Assembly (NCBI GenBank): GCA_040768665.1
Contig: JAXGMN010000042.1
Location: 1-64,000, forward strand
From: JABWBD01 sp040768665
Lineage (GTDB): Bacteria; Planctomycetota; Planctomycetia; Pirellulales; Thermoguttaceae
Direction of reading: 5' to 3'
Length of the DNA: 64,000 nucleotides
Made by a program: the position numbers and the translations under genes. Numbering within the stretch: position 1 is the first letter of the stretch; every line of letters starts with the position of its first letter. Positions 52,595-60,110 of the stretch are shown piece after piece. Under the pieces are notes generated by a model that saw only the letters and a list, made by a program, of their open reading frames with translations, had not been told where the DNA came from and ran no database searches.

Positions 52595-53722
52595 TCACTT
52601 ATTTCGTTCCGACCAAAGCATCTCAGTAAGCCGAATTACACGGTCCAGCCCCTGTTCGTAGGGCTCGCCGGCGAAGGACGGCTTCTCCCCAGTCGGCTCC
52701 AGCTCTGCCAGCAACTCCCCCTTGGGATTCTTCCCCCGCATTCGGGAGACGAACAGATCGACCGTTGTGTACTGATTTTGTTCGTTCAGACCCCTCGCTT
52801 CGGTGATACGCGTCACCTTGCGAGAGCCATCCTCGCTGAAGCGGGCGATCTGCACGATCAGATTGATGGCCGAGGCTACTTGTGCCCGGGCGACATAAAT
52901 CGGGATCTCGATGTCGGACATCAGCGAGAGGGTTTCGAGCCGGATCAGGGCATCCAGCGCCGTATTGGCGTGGATCGTGGAAAGGCTTCCCGCGTGGCCG
53001 CTGATCATCGACTGGATCAAATCGAGCGCCTCGCCTGAGCGCACCTCACCGACGATCACCCGATCCGGCCGCATCCGCAACGAGTTGATAAACAGTTGTC
53101 GGACGCTTAGTTCCCCCCGGCCTGCCGCATCGGGCCGTTTCGCCTCGAGGTACAGGCAATGCTCCTGAATGAGCCGCAGCTCCGAGGTGTCTTCGATGAC
53201 CACGATTCGCTCTTCCTCGGGAATCGCCCGTGAAATCGCCCCTAAGAGCGATGTCTTGCCTGTCCCGGTGCCGCCGCTGATCAGTATGTTTTTCCGCAGC
53301 CGCACGCAGATCTCAAGGAATTCTTTCGCCTGCTCGGAAATACTGCCGAACCGGACGAAGTCGTCGAGCGTCAGCGCCTGATGGGCAAACTTCCGGATGG
53401 TCAGATACGTGCCCGTCCGCGCGGCTGGCGGGATCACCGCATGCACGCGCGATCCGTCGGGCAACCGGGCGTCGAGGACCGGCTTTTCCTCGGTGATGTC
53501 GCGGCCGACCCACTGCGCGATGTTGTGCACCGCCGACAGCAGTGCGTCGTCCGTCGGGAACCGACAATCGGTATGTTCCAGTCGGCCTCGTCGCTCGATG
53601 TAGACCTCGTCGAAGCCATTGACCATGATCTCCGTCACCGAATCGTCGCCCAACAAGGGCGAGATCGGCTCGAGGAAATAGCGAACACTGGCTTCGAAGA
53701 TGGCCTGACGAGGCATGGACAC
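52595..53722 (-). CDS. cpaF: TadA/CpaF secretion ATPase without FHA domain, 375 aa
   Basis: A compact CpaF ATPase: ISPLLGDDSVTEIMVNGFDE, DARLPDGSRVHAVIPP, Walker A GGTGTGKT at 150-157, the catalytic VIEDTSELRLIQEHC, and RMRPDRVIVGEVRSGEALDL, then STIHANTALDAL. Length and domain content are those of a regular TadA. The other TadA at 43971 has an added FHA domain, so the locus carries two motor ATPases; one may drive extension and the other retraction or a separate pilus, which is inference. It is at the upstream end of the pilus operon, with a small membrane protein gene before it. Confidence 0.93.
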   Translation of the reverse strand: MSMPRQAIFEASVRYFLEPISPLLGDDSVTEIMVNGFDEVYIERRGRLEHTDCRFPTDDALLSAVHNIAQWVGRDITEEKPVLDARLPDGSRVHAVIPPAARTGTYLTIRKFAHQALTLDDFVRFGSISEQAKEFLEICVRLRKNILISGGTGTGKTSLLGAISRAIPEEERIVVIEDTSELRLIQEHCLYLEAKRPDAAGRGELSVRQLFINSLRMRPDRVIVGEVRSGEALDLIQSMISGHAGSLSTIHANTALDALIRLETLSLMSDIEIPIYVARAQVASAINLIVQIARFSEDGSRKVTRITEARGLNEQNQYTTVDLFVSRMRGKNPKGELLAELEPTGEKPSFAGEPYEQGLDRVIRLTEMLWSERNK

Positions 53723-53800
53723 ATGACCGCAAACGGTTTCCAGGCAACGGCTTCCGCCTCTTCATCATCCCAAGCCGCTTGCGGAATGTCAAGCGAATCG

Positions 53801-54079
53801 TCAGTCTTCCCGAGCGTTCCAGACCTTATTGAACGCACCAACGGAGACGAGATCCTCTCGGAGAGTCATTGTCGAGCAGACAATGTAGTTGTTGTACTGG
53901 TAAGGGACGAGGTCCAGGTCGTTCAGCACGGTGCCGGCGAGACTTCCCAGCATGGAGCTGTCGCCGGCGCCACTGGCCATCGCGGTATAGATCGCCCTCT
54001 TGTGGACCTCCTGGCCGGGGTTGGTGACCCCCAAAGCTATGACCAAGCTAATGATTCCGGCGATGCCTAGACGAAGCAT
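53801..54079 (-). CDS. Small exported protein, DUF4359-like, 92 aa
   Basis: From ATG 54079 the sequence MLRLGIAGIISLVIALGVTN followed by PGQEVHKRAIYTAM has a hydrophobic N-terminus and the TNP-x-E segment of DUF4359 proteins, with a later NNYIVCSTMTL and SVGAFNKVW that fits the family end. DUF4359 proteins are small and exported, and have no known function. It is upstream of cpaF (78 bases) on the same strand and could be the first gene of the pilus operon. The frame extends further upstream, but without coding character. Confidence 0.65.
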   Translation of the reverse strand: MLRLGIAGIISLVIALGVTNPGQEVHKRAIYTAMASGAGDSSMLGSLAGTVLNDLDLVPYQYNNYIVCSTMTLREDLVSVGAFNKVWNARED

Positions 54080-54587
54080 GATTTCAGCCCCTTGAGACAG
54101 TGGAGACTCGGACAGGAGAAACGGATCGTGGACCATACCAGAGCCGACCCGCGGGATCAAGCGAGACTTTGGCTCGCCCGACGCAAAGGCGCAGGCTGAC
54201 AAGCCCAACGGAACGAAGGCGTTCAGCCTGGCAAGTGGTATCCAATTCGGCCGACGAATTCGCATCCAACCACGGGGCGCTGCGGGGCATTGGAAAGGGA
54301 GCGGGTGCGAGCGACCTCGGCAGCTCAGAAGCCCCGTTCGGTTTCCCAAATCACACGGATAGTATCAGTCATCCCACATCCTAAAGATGCCCACTGGTCC
54401 TCTGCCTTTCTGCGGTTCGTACCCAGCCCCCCCGACTGGATAAGCTTGTAATGGTGGTTCGCGAATAATACGTATAGCGGGGGACGGTTGACCAGCCACA
54501 CACAATTCATTCGATCGGTGATATTCTGTCGCCTCTTTCGGGGTTCGGCCGGCACGGCCGTGAATTCCGAAGAAAGGATGGTGTAAG
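54080..54587. other. Divergent intergenic region at head of Tad locus
   Basis: About 500 bases lie between the first minus-strand gene of the pilus array and a plus-strand hypothetical gene. It should hold the main promoter of the Tad operon. I recognise no repeat or operator. Confidence 0.4.
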
Positions 54588-54869
54588 ATGGCCGTTTCTG
54601 ATGTGCTAGCCGCGACTGTCCAGTCGCTCGACGAGTGCGAACAGCACGGGCTGTACGATGGATGCGAACGGGAGGTTGAAGTTGCCAGGGACGTGATTAC
54701 CGCAGTTCAGGTCCTGCTCGAAGCCAGACCGTTCGGAGAACCGGAGCACCAGAATCGAATCGACGAGTTGGAAGACGCGATCCAGTCGCTCGACACTTCC
54801 AGGCTGAGAGCTGCCACCGCGAGCGTTTTGGAATGCTACCGGGCAAGTCATGCGGGCAGCATGCGCTGA
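54588..54869 (+). CDS. Hypothetical small acidic protein, 93 aa
   Basis: The protein MAVSDVLAATVQSLDECEQH then GLYDGCEREVEVARDVITAV and DELEDAIQSLDTSRLRAATA is acidic and predicted to be fully helical, with no signal peptide, membrane segment or known motif. GAAAGGATGG upstream gives a plausible ribosome site. I do not recognise a family. It stands alone between the Tad locus and an intergenic palindrome, so context gives no hint. It could be a chance frame, but codon use and composition look like real protein. Confidence 0.5.
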   Translation: MAVSDVLAATVQSLDECEQHGLYDGCEREVEVARDVITAVQVLLEARPFGEPEHQNRIDELEDAIQSLDTSRLRAATASVLECYRASHAGSMR

Positions 54870-55242
54870 CAGTTTCGTAAGGCGCCGTTCAAGAATAAGT
54901 TGGTCAAACGTTGTAGGGTGGATTTTAATCCACCCCTTGTGTTTAGACGGATTGCAGTCTGCTCCACGCCAGGTTGCACAACTTATTCATGAATGGCGCC
55001 TAACGTGGATGGCGAAGAAAGTGCTGGTTGTGGGTCCGGCTTGAGAGAGCCACCGCCTCCATGGCTGGCGGTGTTGCCCAGGCAGGCGGGTCCCGTCGTG
55101 TCACCACCGTCGCCGCGGACACAACGAGACCATTCGCGGCCACGTCGCTGGCCTGCGGCGGAATCTGGCTCCTTGTCGACACAGGCGACCGGATGATAGA
55201 GTAATGTGGCAGGAACCAGATTTCATACGGGAGGAATTCACC
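54870..55242. other. Intergenic region with one palindrome
   Basis: No gene is supportable in these 370 bases. The palindrome at 54913-54937 is the only structure; the end of the region carries the ribosome site GGGAGGAAT of the next gene. Confidence 0.45.
54913..54937. repeat. Palindrome of GGTGGATT-AATCCACC type, second site
   Basis: GTAGGGTGGATTTTAATCCA with CCCC following forms a short hairpin. Together with the adjoining CTTGTGTTT it corresponds to one half of the double element at 45932-45990. Confidence 0.7.
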
Positions 55243-56568
55243 GTGACAGAACCAACGAGCCCCGCTTCCCATTCGTCCCTTTCGCGGCGACGATTCTTCA
55301 GATCGAGTGTACTGGCAGCAGGAGCAACCGCCGCCGCAAGCCTGCCGCTGGACCGAGGCGTCCATGCCGCCGGCGACGACACGCTCAGGATCGGATTGGT
55401 GGGATGCGGAGGTCGCGGTGCCGGCGCCGCAGCCGACGCGCTGGAGGCCGACAAGAATGCCAAGCTCGTCGCCATGGGAGACGCGTTCGCCGATCATCTG
55501 GAAAGCCGGTTGGGTATTCTCGAACGCAAGTTTCCGGGCCGTGTCGTGGTGCCGCCGGAGCGCCGGTTCGCGGGCTTCGACGCTTACCGGAAGGTGATCG
55601 ACAGCGGGGTTGACGTGGTGCTGCTGGCCACTCCCCCGCACTTTCGCCCGATCCATCTCGCGGCTTGCGTCGAGGCAGGCAAGCACGTGTTCGCCGAGAA
55701 ACCGGTGGCGGTCGACGCGCCGGGCGTTCGGGCCGTGCTCGCCGCGTGCGACAAGGCAAAAGCCAAGGGGCTCAGCATCGTGGCCGGCCTGATGTTTCGC
55801 TACCAGGCCGAGATGCGGGAAACCATGAAACGCGTCCATGATGGGGCCATCGGCCGCGTCGTTGCCATCCAGGAGACCTATAATTGCGGCCCTCCCTGGT
55901 TTCGCAACAAGAAGCGCGCGGCCGATTGGACCGAAATGGAATACCAGATGCGCAACTGGTACGTCTTCACATGGCTCTCGGGCGACCACAATGTCGAGCA
56001 GCACATCCACAGCCTCGACAAGGCTGCCTGGACCATGAAAGACGAACCACCGCTACAGGCATGGGGCACGGGCGGACGCCAGATCCGCTCGGAAATCGCC
56101 ATCGGCCACATCTTCGACCACCACTGCGTGACCTACGAATATGCCGACGGCACCCGACTGTATTCTCACTGCCGCCGCATCGCCGGTTGCGACAACAGCA
56201 TATCCGACACCCTCCTCGGCACGGAGGGGACGGCCGATCTGATGAAGCACCGCATCGAAGGCGCCAATTCTTGGCGCTACCAAGGGCCGAAGACCAACAT
56301 GTACGTCGCGGAACACGAGGCCCTGTTCCAATCGATCCGCAACGGCCAACCGATCCATGACGGGTTGCACATGGCCCGCAGCACGCTCTTGGCGATCATG
56401 GGCCGTTTGGCGACTTACACCGGCAAGGTGGTTACCTGGGAGCAGGCGATGAACTCCAAAGAGAACCTGTCGCCCGAGCGCTACACCTGGGACGCCAATC
56501 CGCCGGTCCTCCCCGACGAGAATGGCGCCTACCCGATCGCGATGCCCGGCCTGACGCCGCTTGTGTGA
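55243..56568 (+). CDS. Tat-exported Gfo/Idh/MocA family oxidoreductase, 441 aa
   Basis: GTG 55243 is used because GGGAGGAAT lies seven bases upstream. The N-terminus has the twin-arginine motif SRRRFF at 14-19 followed by SSVLAAGATAAAS. The Rossmann fold starts with LRIGLVGCGGRGAGAAADA, continues with DVVLLATPPHFRPIH, and the family Lys is in FAEKPVAVD. The C-terminal domain has WFRNKKRAADWTEMEYQMRN, SGDHNVEQHIHSLDKAAWTM and IFDHHCVTYEYADGTRLYSH. It belongs to the periplasmic Gfo/Idh/MocA proteins abundant in planctomycetes, which act on sugars or inositols with bound NAD(P), substrate unknown. A remnant of another gene overlaps its stop. Confidence 0.92.
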   Translation: MTEPTSPASHSSLSRRRFFRSSVLAAGATAAASLPLDRGVHAAGDDTLRIGLVGCGGRGAGAAADALEADKNAKLVAMGDAFADHLESRLGILERKFPGRVVVPPERRFAGFDAYRKVIDSGVDVVLLATPPHFRPIHLAACVEAGKHVFAEKPVAVDAPGVRAVLAACDKAKAKGLSIVAGLMFRYQAEMRETMKRVHDGAIGRVVAIQETYNCGPPWFRNKKRAADWTEMEYQMRNWYVFTWLSGDHNVEQHIHSLDKAAWTMKDEPPLQAWGTGGRQIRSEIAIGHIFDHHCVTYEYADGTRLYSHCRRIAGCDNSISDTLLGTEGTADLMKHRIEGANSWRYQGPKTNMYVAEHEALFQSIRNGQPIHDGLHMARSTLLAIMGRLATYTGKVVTWEQAMNSKENLSPERYTWDANPPVLPDENGAYPIAMPGLTPLV

Positions 56569-56792
56569 CCGCCCTGGCACGAATCACTGCCCAGCACCGC
56601 GACGCGGATCGGGTCCGGGCCGAGTTTGAGTCGCCCTCGGCGATCCAACGTGCCGATTTGACGTATACCTGCGACACCGGAAAATGGCAGGACCGCAAGT
56701 GGGAGACCATGCGCGCCGAGCTCGACACCAACGCGCCCCGCGTCAGTGCGCCTCTGCCCGCCGCTACCACAGTCTGGTATCTCAACCTCTTC
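56565..56792 (+). pseudogene. C-terminal remnant of an esterase/hydrolase-type gene
   Basis: A frame beginning with GTG that overlaps the previous stop contains TYTCDTGKWQDRKWETMRAE, LDTNAPRVSAPLPAATTVWY and LNLF. This resembles the C-terminal beta-domain of planctomycete secreted alpha/beta-hydrolase or PhoPQ-activated-type proteins, where a KWQDRKW segment is followed by LP-GTTVYYFNL. The normal ending (about DDR-LVVSSEH) is replaced by FRPVNGYEF, which is the sequence CCCCGTGAACGGTTAC also found at the end of a REP element at 59581. So the gene lost both its N-terminal catalytic domain and its last residues. Confidence 0.5.
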
Positions 56793-56846
56793 CGCCCCGT
56801 GAACGGTTACGAGTTTCTTATACCGCTCTCGGCTGCCGTGGACGGC

Positions 56847-56914
56847 TAACCCAAAGCACAAGAGCGCAAGCGAGGGCTCCGGCCCTTGCTTGCGCTCTTG
56901 TGCTTCGGGTTAAT
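56847..56914. repeat. Planctomycete palindromic repeat (SASEG type), copy 2
   Basis: AGCACAAGAGCGCAAGCGAG and GCTTGCGCTCTTGTGCTTCG, extended outward to TAACCCAA and GGGTTAAT, form a long near-perfect hairpin. Like copy 1 (12408) it ends TTCGGGTTAATAT. It lies between the hydrolase remnant and the ACT-domain gene and may act as a terminator. Confidence 0.8.
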
Positions 56915-56978
56915 ATGGCGCGCCGCAAATATGCCATTCCCTCACCGCAAGCGGTATCGTCGACGCAGGCCGAAAAGC

Positions 56979-57401
56979 TCAAAGCCGCTTCAGAACCTTT
57001 GCGGCTTTGGTCGCGTCGGCCGCGTCGTCCAAGGCCAGGTACACGACGCACCGACCCCCGATGGCGGCGGCCGATAGCCCGCGGAGATTGATGCCGGCCT
57101 CGGCCAGCGCCGTGGCCATTTCCGATGCGAGCCCCGGCTTGTCTTCCGCCTCAATCCTGAGGGAATGGAGGCTGGAGGTCTTTTCGAACCCCGCTTTCTT
57201 GGCTGCCCGGGTTTGCGAGGCGCCTTTGAGCGGTGTCAGGAACACGACACCTGCCCCGGGCTTATCGGGTGCCCTCCGCGCGACCGCGAACTCCAACTGT
57301 GCGCCCGCATCCGCCAGCGTCTTCAATTTGCCCGACAGTCCGCCTGGCTTGTCCTCAATACTGGCAGCCCAGACATCCACGCGAGAAACATTCAGTGCCA
57401 T
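56979..57401 (-). CDS. ACT-domain protein, 140 aa
   Basis: ATG 57401 follows GGAGGATAGCC. The protein consists of two ACT-like halves: VDVWAASIEDKPGGLSGKLK with TLADAGAQLEFAVARR, and LHSLRIEAEDKPGLASEMAT with ALAEAGINLRGLSAAAIG. The EDKPG turns in both halves are the ligand-binding loops. Stand-alone double-ACT proteins usually bind an amino acid and act as small regulators; no enzyme domain is attached here. It is cytoplasmic, a single gene between two repeats. Function beyond ligand binding cannot be inferred. Confidence 0.88.
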   Translation of the reverse strand: MALNVSRVDVWAASIEDKPGGLSGKLKTLADAGAQLEFAVARRAPDKPGAGVVFLTPLKGASQTRAAKKAGFEKTSSLHSLRIEAEDKPGLASEMATALAEAGINLRGLSAAAIGGRCVVYLALDDAADATKAAKVLKRL

Positions 57402-57918
57402 GGCTATCCTCCGCAACAGGGTCAAACAGAACACCATCGTGCACCACGCGCCAAAATCGCCACGTTAGAGATCCACTCCGTGGTGCGACGGCCGCACGGT
57501 CACGGACCATGCCTTGAGTGGCGTCTCGCCGCAGCCCATTGGATCGCCGACGGTCTATTCTATCTTACGGCCGCATCTATTGACAGCATCTCGCGTCCGC
57601 AGGCCTCTTCTCCGGGGCGGGACACATATTGCAGAAACACTACGAAGAGGTCCTAACAAGACGGGGACTGGTTCCGAGCCAAACACCAGACGAACACTCA
57701 CATTACGCGTCTTGGCGAGATGCCTGTCCCTGTTTTGTTAAAGCCGCCAAACCGCCTCATCAGTCTGCACGGCCCTTCGAAGCTCTCCTTGCCTGATCGA
57801 TCTTGTACAGCAATAAGCGATTCGCCACCTGCAACCACTTCTCCCAGACAAGTGAAATTGCTAGAATCCATTTCAATCTTCTGTCCGAAAACTCTCCCTC
57901 CACGAAATCTGGCCCTAA
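57402..57918. other. Intergenic region containing REP-like palindrome
   Basis: No gene is supportable between the ACT-domain gene and the tRNA gene. The palindrome at 57649-57745 is the main structure. The bases ahead of 57919 should contain the tRNA promoter. Confidence 0.45.
57649..57745. repeat. REP-like palindrome, copy 5
   Basis: The outer arms GGTCCTAACAAGACGGGG and the right arm CCCTGTTTTGTTAAAGCC are partly complementary. Inner arms are GGGGACTGGTTCC and, on the opposite strand, GGGACAGGCATC. The arms are close in sequence to copy 1 at 5662 but with the T and A forms of the inner arms exchanged, so this copy is inverted relative to it. Confidence 0.8.
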
Positions 57919-57992
57919 GTCCCCGTAGCTCAATTGGATAGAGCGTCGGCCTCCGGAGCCGAAGGTTAGAGGTTCGAGCCCTCTCGGGGATA
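57919..57992 (+). tRNA. tRNA-Arg (anticodon CCG)
   Basis: A full cloverleaf folds: acceptor GTCCCCG with CGGGGAT (one G-T pair at the end), D arm GCTC-AATTGGATA-GAGC, anticodon stem TCGGC/GCCGA with loop CTCCGGA giving anticodon CCG, variable loop AGGTT, and T arm AGAGG-TTCGAGC-CCTCT. The discriminator base is A, and CCA is not encoded. It decodes CGG. Accessory-looking sequence follows, but no duplicate of the tRNA 3' end was seen in the window. Confidence 0.93.
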
Positions 57993-58325
57993 CTTGCTCT
58001 TTTCGCCATGCAACTCGCTGCAGCCCGATGCAAAGCGGTGCGTATCGTCCGACGACGTCTGGCTTTACGACACCGCACCTCTTGTTGAATCGCCTTCCTC
58101 ATTGGCAGGGTGGTCGGTGCAAATTGATGCAGTTCGATGCAAATAAGCACGAACTGGATGGCACCATTCTTGGCACCTTTTTTCGGCAAAAACTGCTGTC
58201 GATCACCGCAAACGGCGGGCTGGAGGCGGAAGCTCTTTCCGCATCTTCAGGGAAGTTATTACCCACCTTTGAACGGGGATTGCGCGGTGCCGATCTAGCC
58301 GTACCGGCCAATCTGGTTAGGTCTT
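57993..58325. other. Intergenic stretch downstream of tRNA
   Basis: No supportable gene in about 330 bases. The sequence TTTTTTCGGCAAAAA at 58180-58194 is a short inverted repeat. A tRNA-adjacent region is a common integration site, but no integrase or att repeat is recognised here. Confidence 0.4.
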
Positions 58326-58439
58326 CTACGGTGGCGTATGCACTTTTTTCCTTTGGCGTTTTGCCCTCTTGTCGGCGGCCTTCTGCCTTTCTTGCATTTT
58401 TCGCTGCCGCTTGGCAAAAGTATTCTGGTCGCGCGCCAT
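58326..58439 (-). CDS. Very small basic protein, 37 aa
   Basis: From ATG 58439, with the strong ribosome site GGGAGGATTC directly before it, the frame encodes MARDQNTFAKRQRKMQERQK then AADKRAKRQRKKVHTPP. Almost half the residues are Lys or Arg. The RDQNTFAKRQRE-type beginning recurs in small planctomycete proteins and suggests a nucleic-acid or ribosome-binding peptide; the function is unknown. A single charged helix is predicted. It is the kind of gene normally lost in automatic annotation. Confidence 0.7.
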   Translation of the reverse strand: MARDQNTFAKRQRKMQERQKAADKRAKRQRKKVHTPP

Positions 58440-58498
58440 GAATCCTCCCTCGGATCGGGTTCGGAAAGGGCGAAGCCCTTCAGGTCTCCGTCGGTGAT

Positions 58499-58783
58499 TC
58501 AGTATCCGGATACCGGGACAAGCACCCTTAAACGTGCAGTATTCCCATTGCGCAGGGCGTAACATCCGGGAACCAGCGTCCGTTTCCGGACCGCCGCTAG
58601 CCGATTTTTCTTGGCGGATTCCACCCGCACTTGGTCCAGCACCGTGCGAACTCCTTCGACACCGCTGGCCGCCTTGAGCACCGCGCGCCGCTGGTGCTCG
58701 AATTGAATACTGCCCCAGAACGTGACGTCGCCATTGCGAACGGGCGCCGTCACGCGGCACTGCGACCCGGTGCCCGTTCGCAT
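58499..58783 (-). CDS. BON-domain protein, start uncertain, up to 94 aa
   Basis: The frame includes VRNGDVTFWGSIQFEHQRRA and VLKAASGVEGVRTVLDQVRV, a BON domain (bacterial OsmY and nodulation) with the NGDVTL-G-I start and GV-GV end. BON domains bind membranes or phospholipids. Stand-alone cytoplasmic BON proteins of this size exist in planctomycetes. The frame is open upstream to 58975 (HVRLQKVNQRL precedes), so ATG 58783 may be internal, and the region past VESAKKN to the stop is unlike the family, so the gene might be partly degraded. It is 59 bases from the small basic protein gene on the same strand. Confidence 0.55.
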   Translation of the reverse strand: MRTGTGSQCRVTAPVRNGDVTFWGSIQFEHQRRAVLKAASGVEGVRTVLDQVRVESAKKNRLAAVRKRTLVPGCYALRNGNTARLRVLVPVSGY

Positions 58784-58920
58784 CAGTCGCTGGTTTACTT
58801 TCTGCAATCTGACGTGTGCTGCTCCCCCGGCCCACTTTGCCAAGTCGGCCGGAAGGCCACCTGCACTCCTCTTGCTCTTGACGTGGCAGCCTGCCGGCAC
58901 GGGGCTCGGGGCGCAGGTTA

Positions 58921-59306
58921 ATGCAGCTTCCGGGCTGTCCCCTTGCCGTAGGCCGGAAAGTCGGACCGAACGCATTCGGCAGGTTTTTGGCCTGGGCGAC
59001 AGCGATCCGCCGCCGCGCGTCGACGAGGGATCGCTGGGAACGTACTACGAGCATCTTCTCGCTCACTTGCGCGTTCCTTTCCCTGCTGTCTGCTGGCAGG
59101 AGTCGCAACGAATCACGAAAGGACCCCACGGCCAGGTCGTCCTTCACCTGCTCGACAAATCGGCTTGCCGCGGAACCGACGGGATTCTCTGCGAAGTCCA
59201 AGACGAGGAGGGCAGATGGAGACTGCCTCTCCACAAGCTTCAACTCGACCCGGCGGAACCGAATTACCAGGTGCTGGATGACTACCGGTGCTGGTTCAGC
59301 GAGTGA
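58921..59306 (+). pseudogene. Conserved planctomycete protein with frameshift near its start
   Basis: The frame ending at TGA 59306 reads QVFGLGDSDPPPRVDEGSLG, TYYEHLLAHLRVPFPAVCWQ, DGILCEVQDEEGRWRLPLHK and PNYQVLDDYRCWFSE. It resembles a family of small planctomycete proteins with a GDSDPLPEVD motif and C-terminal DDYxxWF; function unknown. No start codon is available in that frame, whereas ATG 58921 (MQLPGCPLAVG) lies in another frame that joins it only if one base is gained or lost near 58945-58980. Either the gene is inactivated by a frameshift or the assembly has an error there. Confidence 0.55.
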
Positions 59307-59471
59307 TTCAGGGGAGCGGCCACCACCCAGGAGAGTTTGTCTGCGGCAGACGGTCCATACATGCCGTCCAATAGGATACCAACTCCGCGGCCGGCAGAGC
59401 GGTGCCAAAACCAAGCGGAGGATTCTGATGTTGTATGGCGAGTTCTTCCCGAAAGTCGGATTGGCCCGTCT

Positions 59472-59596
59472 CGTAGCCGTTCACGGCGCGGAAGAGAGGG
59501 GGACAGGTCCATGTTTTCGGCCAGCGTCTTTCGCGCCAAAATGCCTGAACTGGCCGAAAAATGGACCAGTCCCCGGCCGCCCCGTGAACGGTTACG
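59472..59596. repeat. REP-like palindrome, copy 6 (long form)
   Basis: The outer arms GTAGCCGTTCACGG and CCGTGAACGGTTAC, then inner arms GGGGGACAGGTCCATG and, on the opposite strand, GGGGACTGGTCCAT, and a central pair TTTTCGGCCAG/CTGGCCGAAAA. The whole forms a 125-base hairpin. Its right end lies exactly where the transposase remnant loses family similarity. The outer arm CCGTGAACGGTTAC is also at 56801-56814, and a variant is at 16703. Confidence 0.85.
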
Positions 59597-59829
59597 CCCG
59601 TCTCGAACCAGCGAGTGATTTCCGATAACACGTTGCTCAGGGTGAATTGTTCCAGCCGTTTCGAAAGGCTCGCCAGCAGGCTCATGATGATGCCCCGTCG
59701 CTTCGCTCCCGATTCGGTCTTGCTGGTGCGGGATTCCTTCCGGGCCATCGCCTCCGAGCGGGCTTGACGTTCGCTCCGGTTGTTCGTCGCCTCGACTTCC
59801 GGATGCAACACGAACAGCTTCTCGATATA
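59596..59829 (-). mobile_element. C-terminal remnant of an IS66-like transposase
   Basis: Reading on the minus strand: YIEKLFVLHPEVEATNNRSE, RQARSEAMARKESRTSKTES, GAKRRGIIMSLLASLSKRLE, QFTLSNVLSEITRWFETG. The NN-(S/A)ER core with RKxxRTxKT and GA-RR-I--S-L is the DDE-transposase C-terminus of IS66-like elements, which includes the last catalytic Glu in NNRSER. The N-terminal two thirds are absent, and the C-terminal end is fused to the REP element at 59472. No terminal inverted repeats of an insertion sequence were identified. Confidence 0.6.
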
Positions 59830-60110
59830 CCCGGACGGTGACTCGGCAAGGCACGTCCTACCAACAGAACACCGCCAACATCGGCAATGCTGCGAAACAC
59901 TCGGCAGCTCGCAAGCAACCGATGCACATCTTCGCCCCCATTGCGAATAGCGACAGCGCGCCAGAGCCCCCGCTATCGGGTTAAGGATGCGAGAAGACGA
60001 CGATTTCCGCCAACGAGGACGCTGCCGGGCTCGGGAAGCGGGCTGTAAAATGGCGTGTAAGGCTTCGTCCCACCCGCGCTTGAACTCCCTTCCAGGATGA
60101 ATCCGGGCAC

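Noticed and set aside
58326..59414. 362-codon minus-strand frame ending in the small basic protein
   Set aside because: Only the last 37 codons, after a strong ribosome site, look like a gene; the upstream part is out of frame with the BON domain and antisense to another gene body.
57919..60110. Genomic island integrated at tRNA-Arg
   Set aside because: The tRNA is followed by accessory-looking sequence, but no integrase and no second copy of the tRNA 3' end was found in the window.
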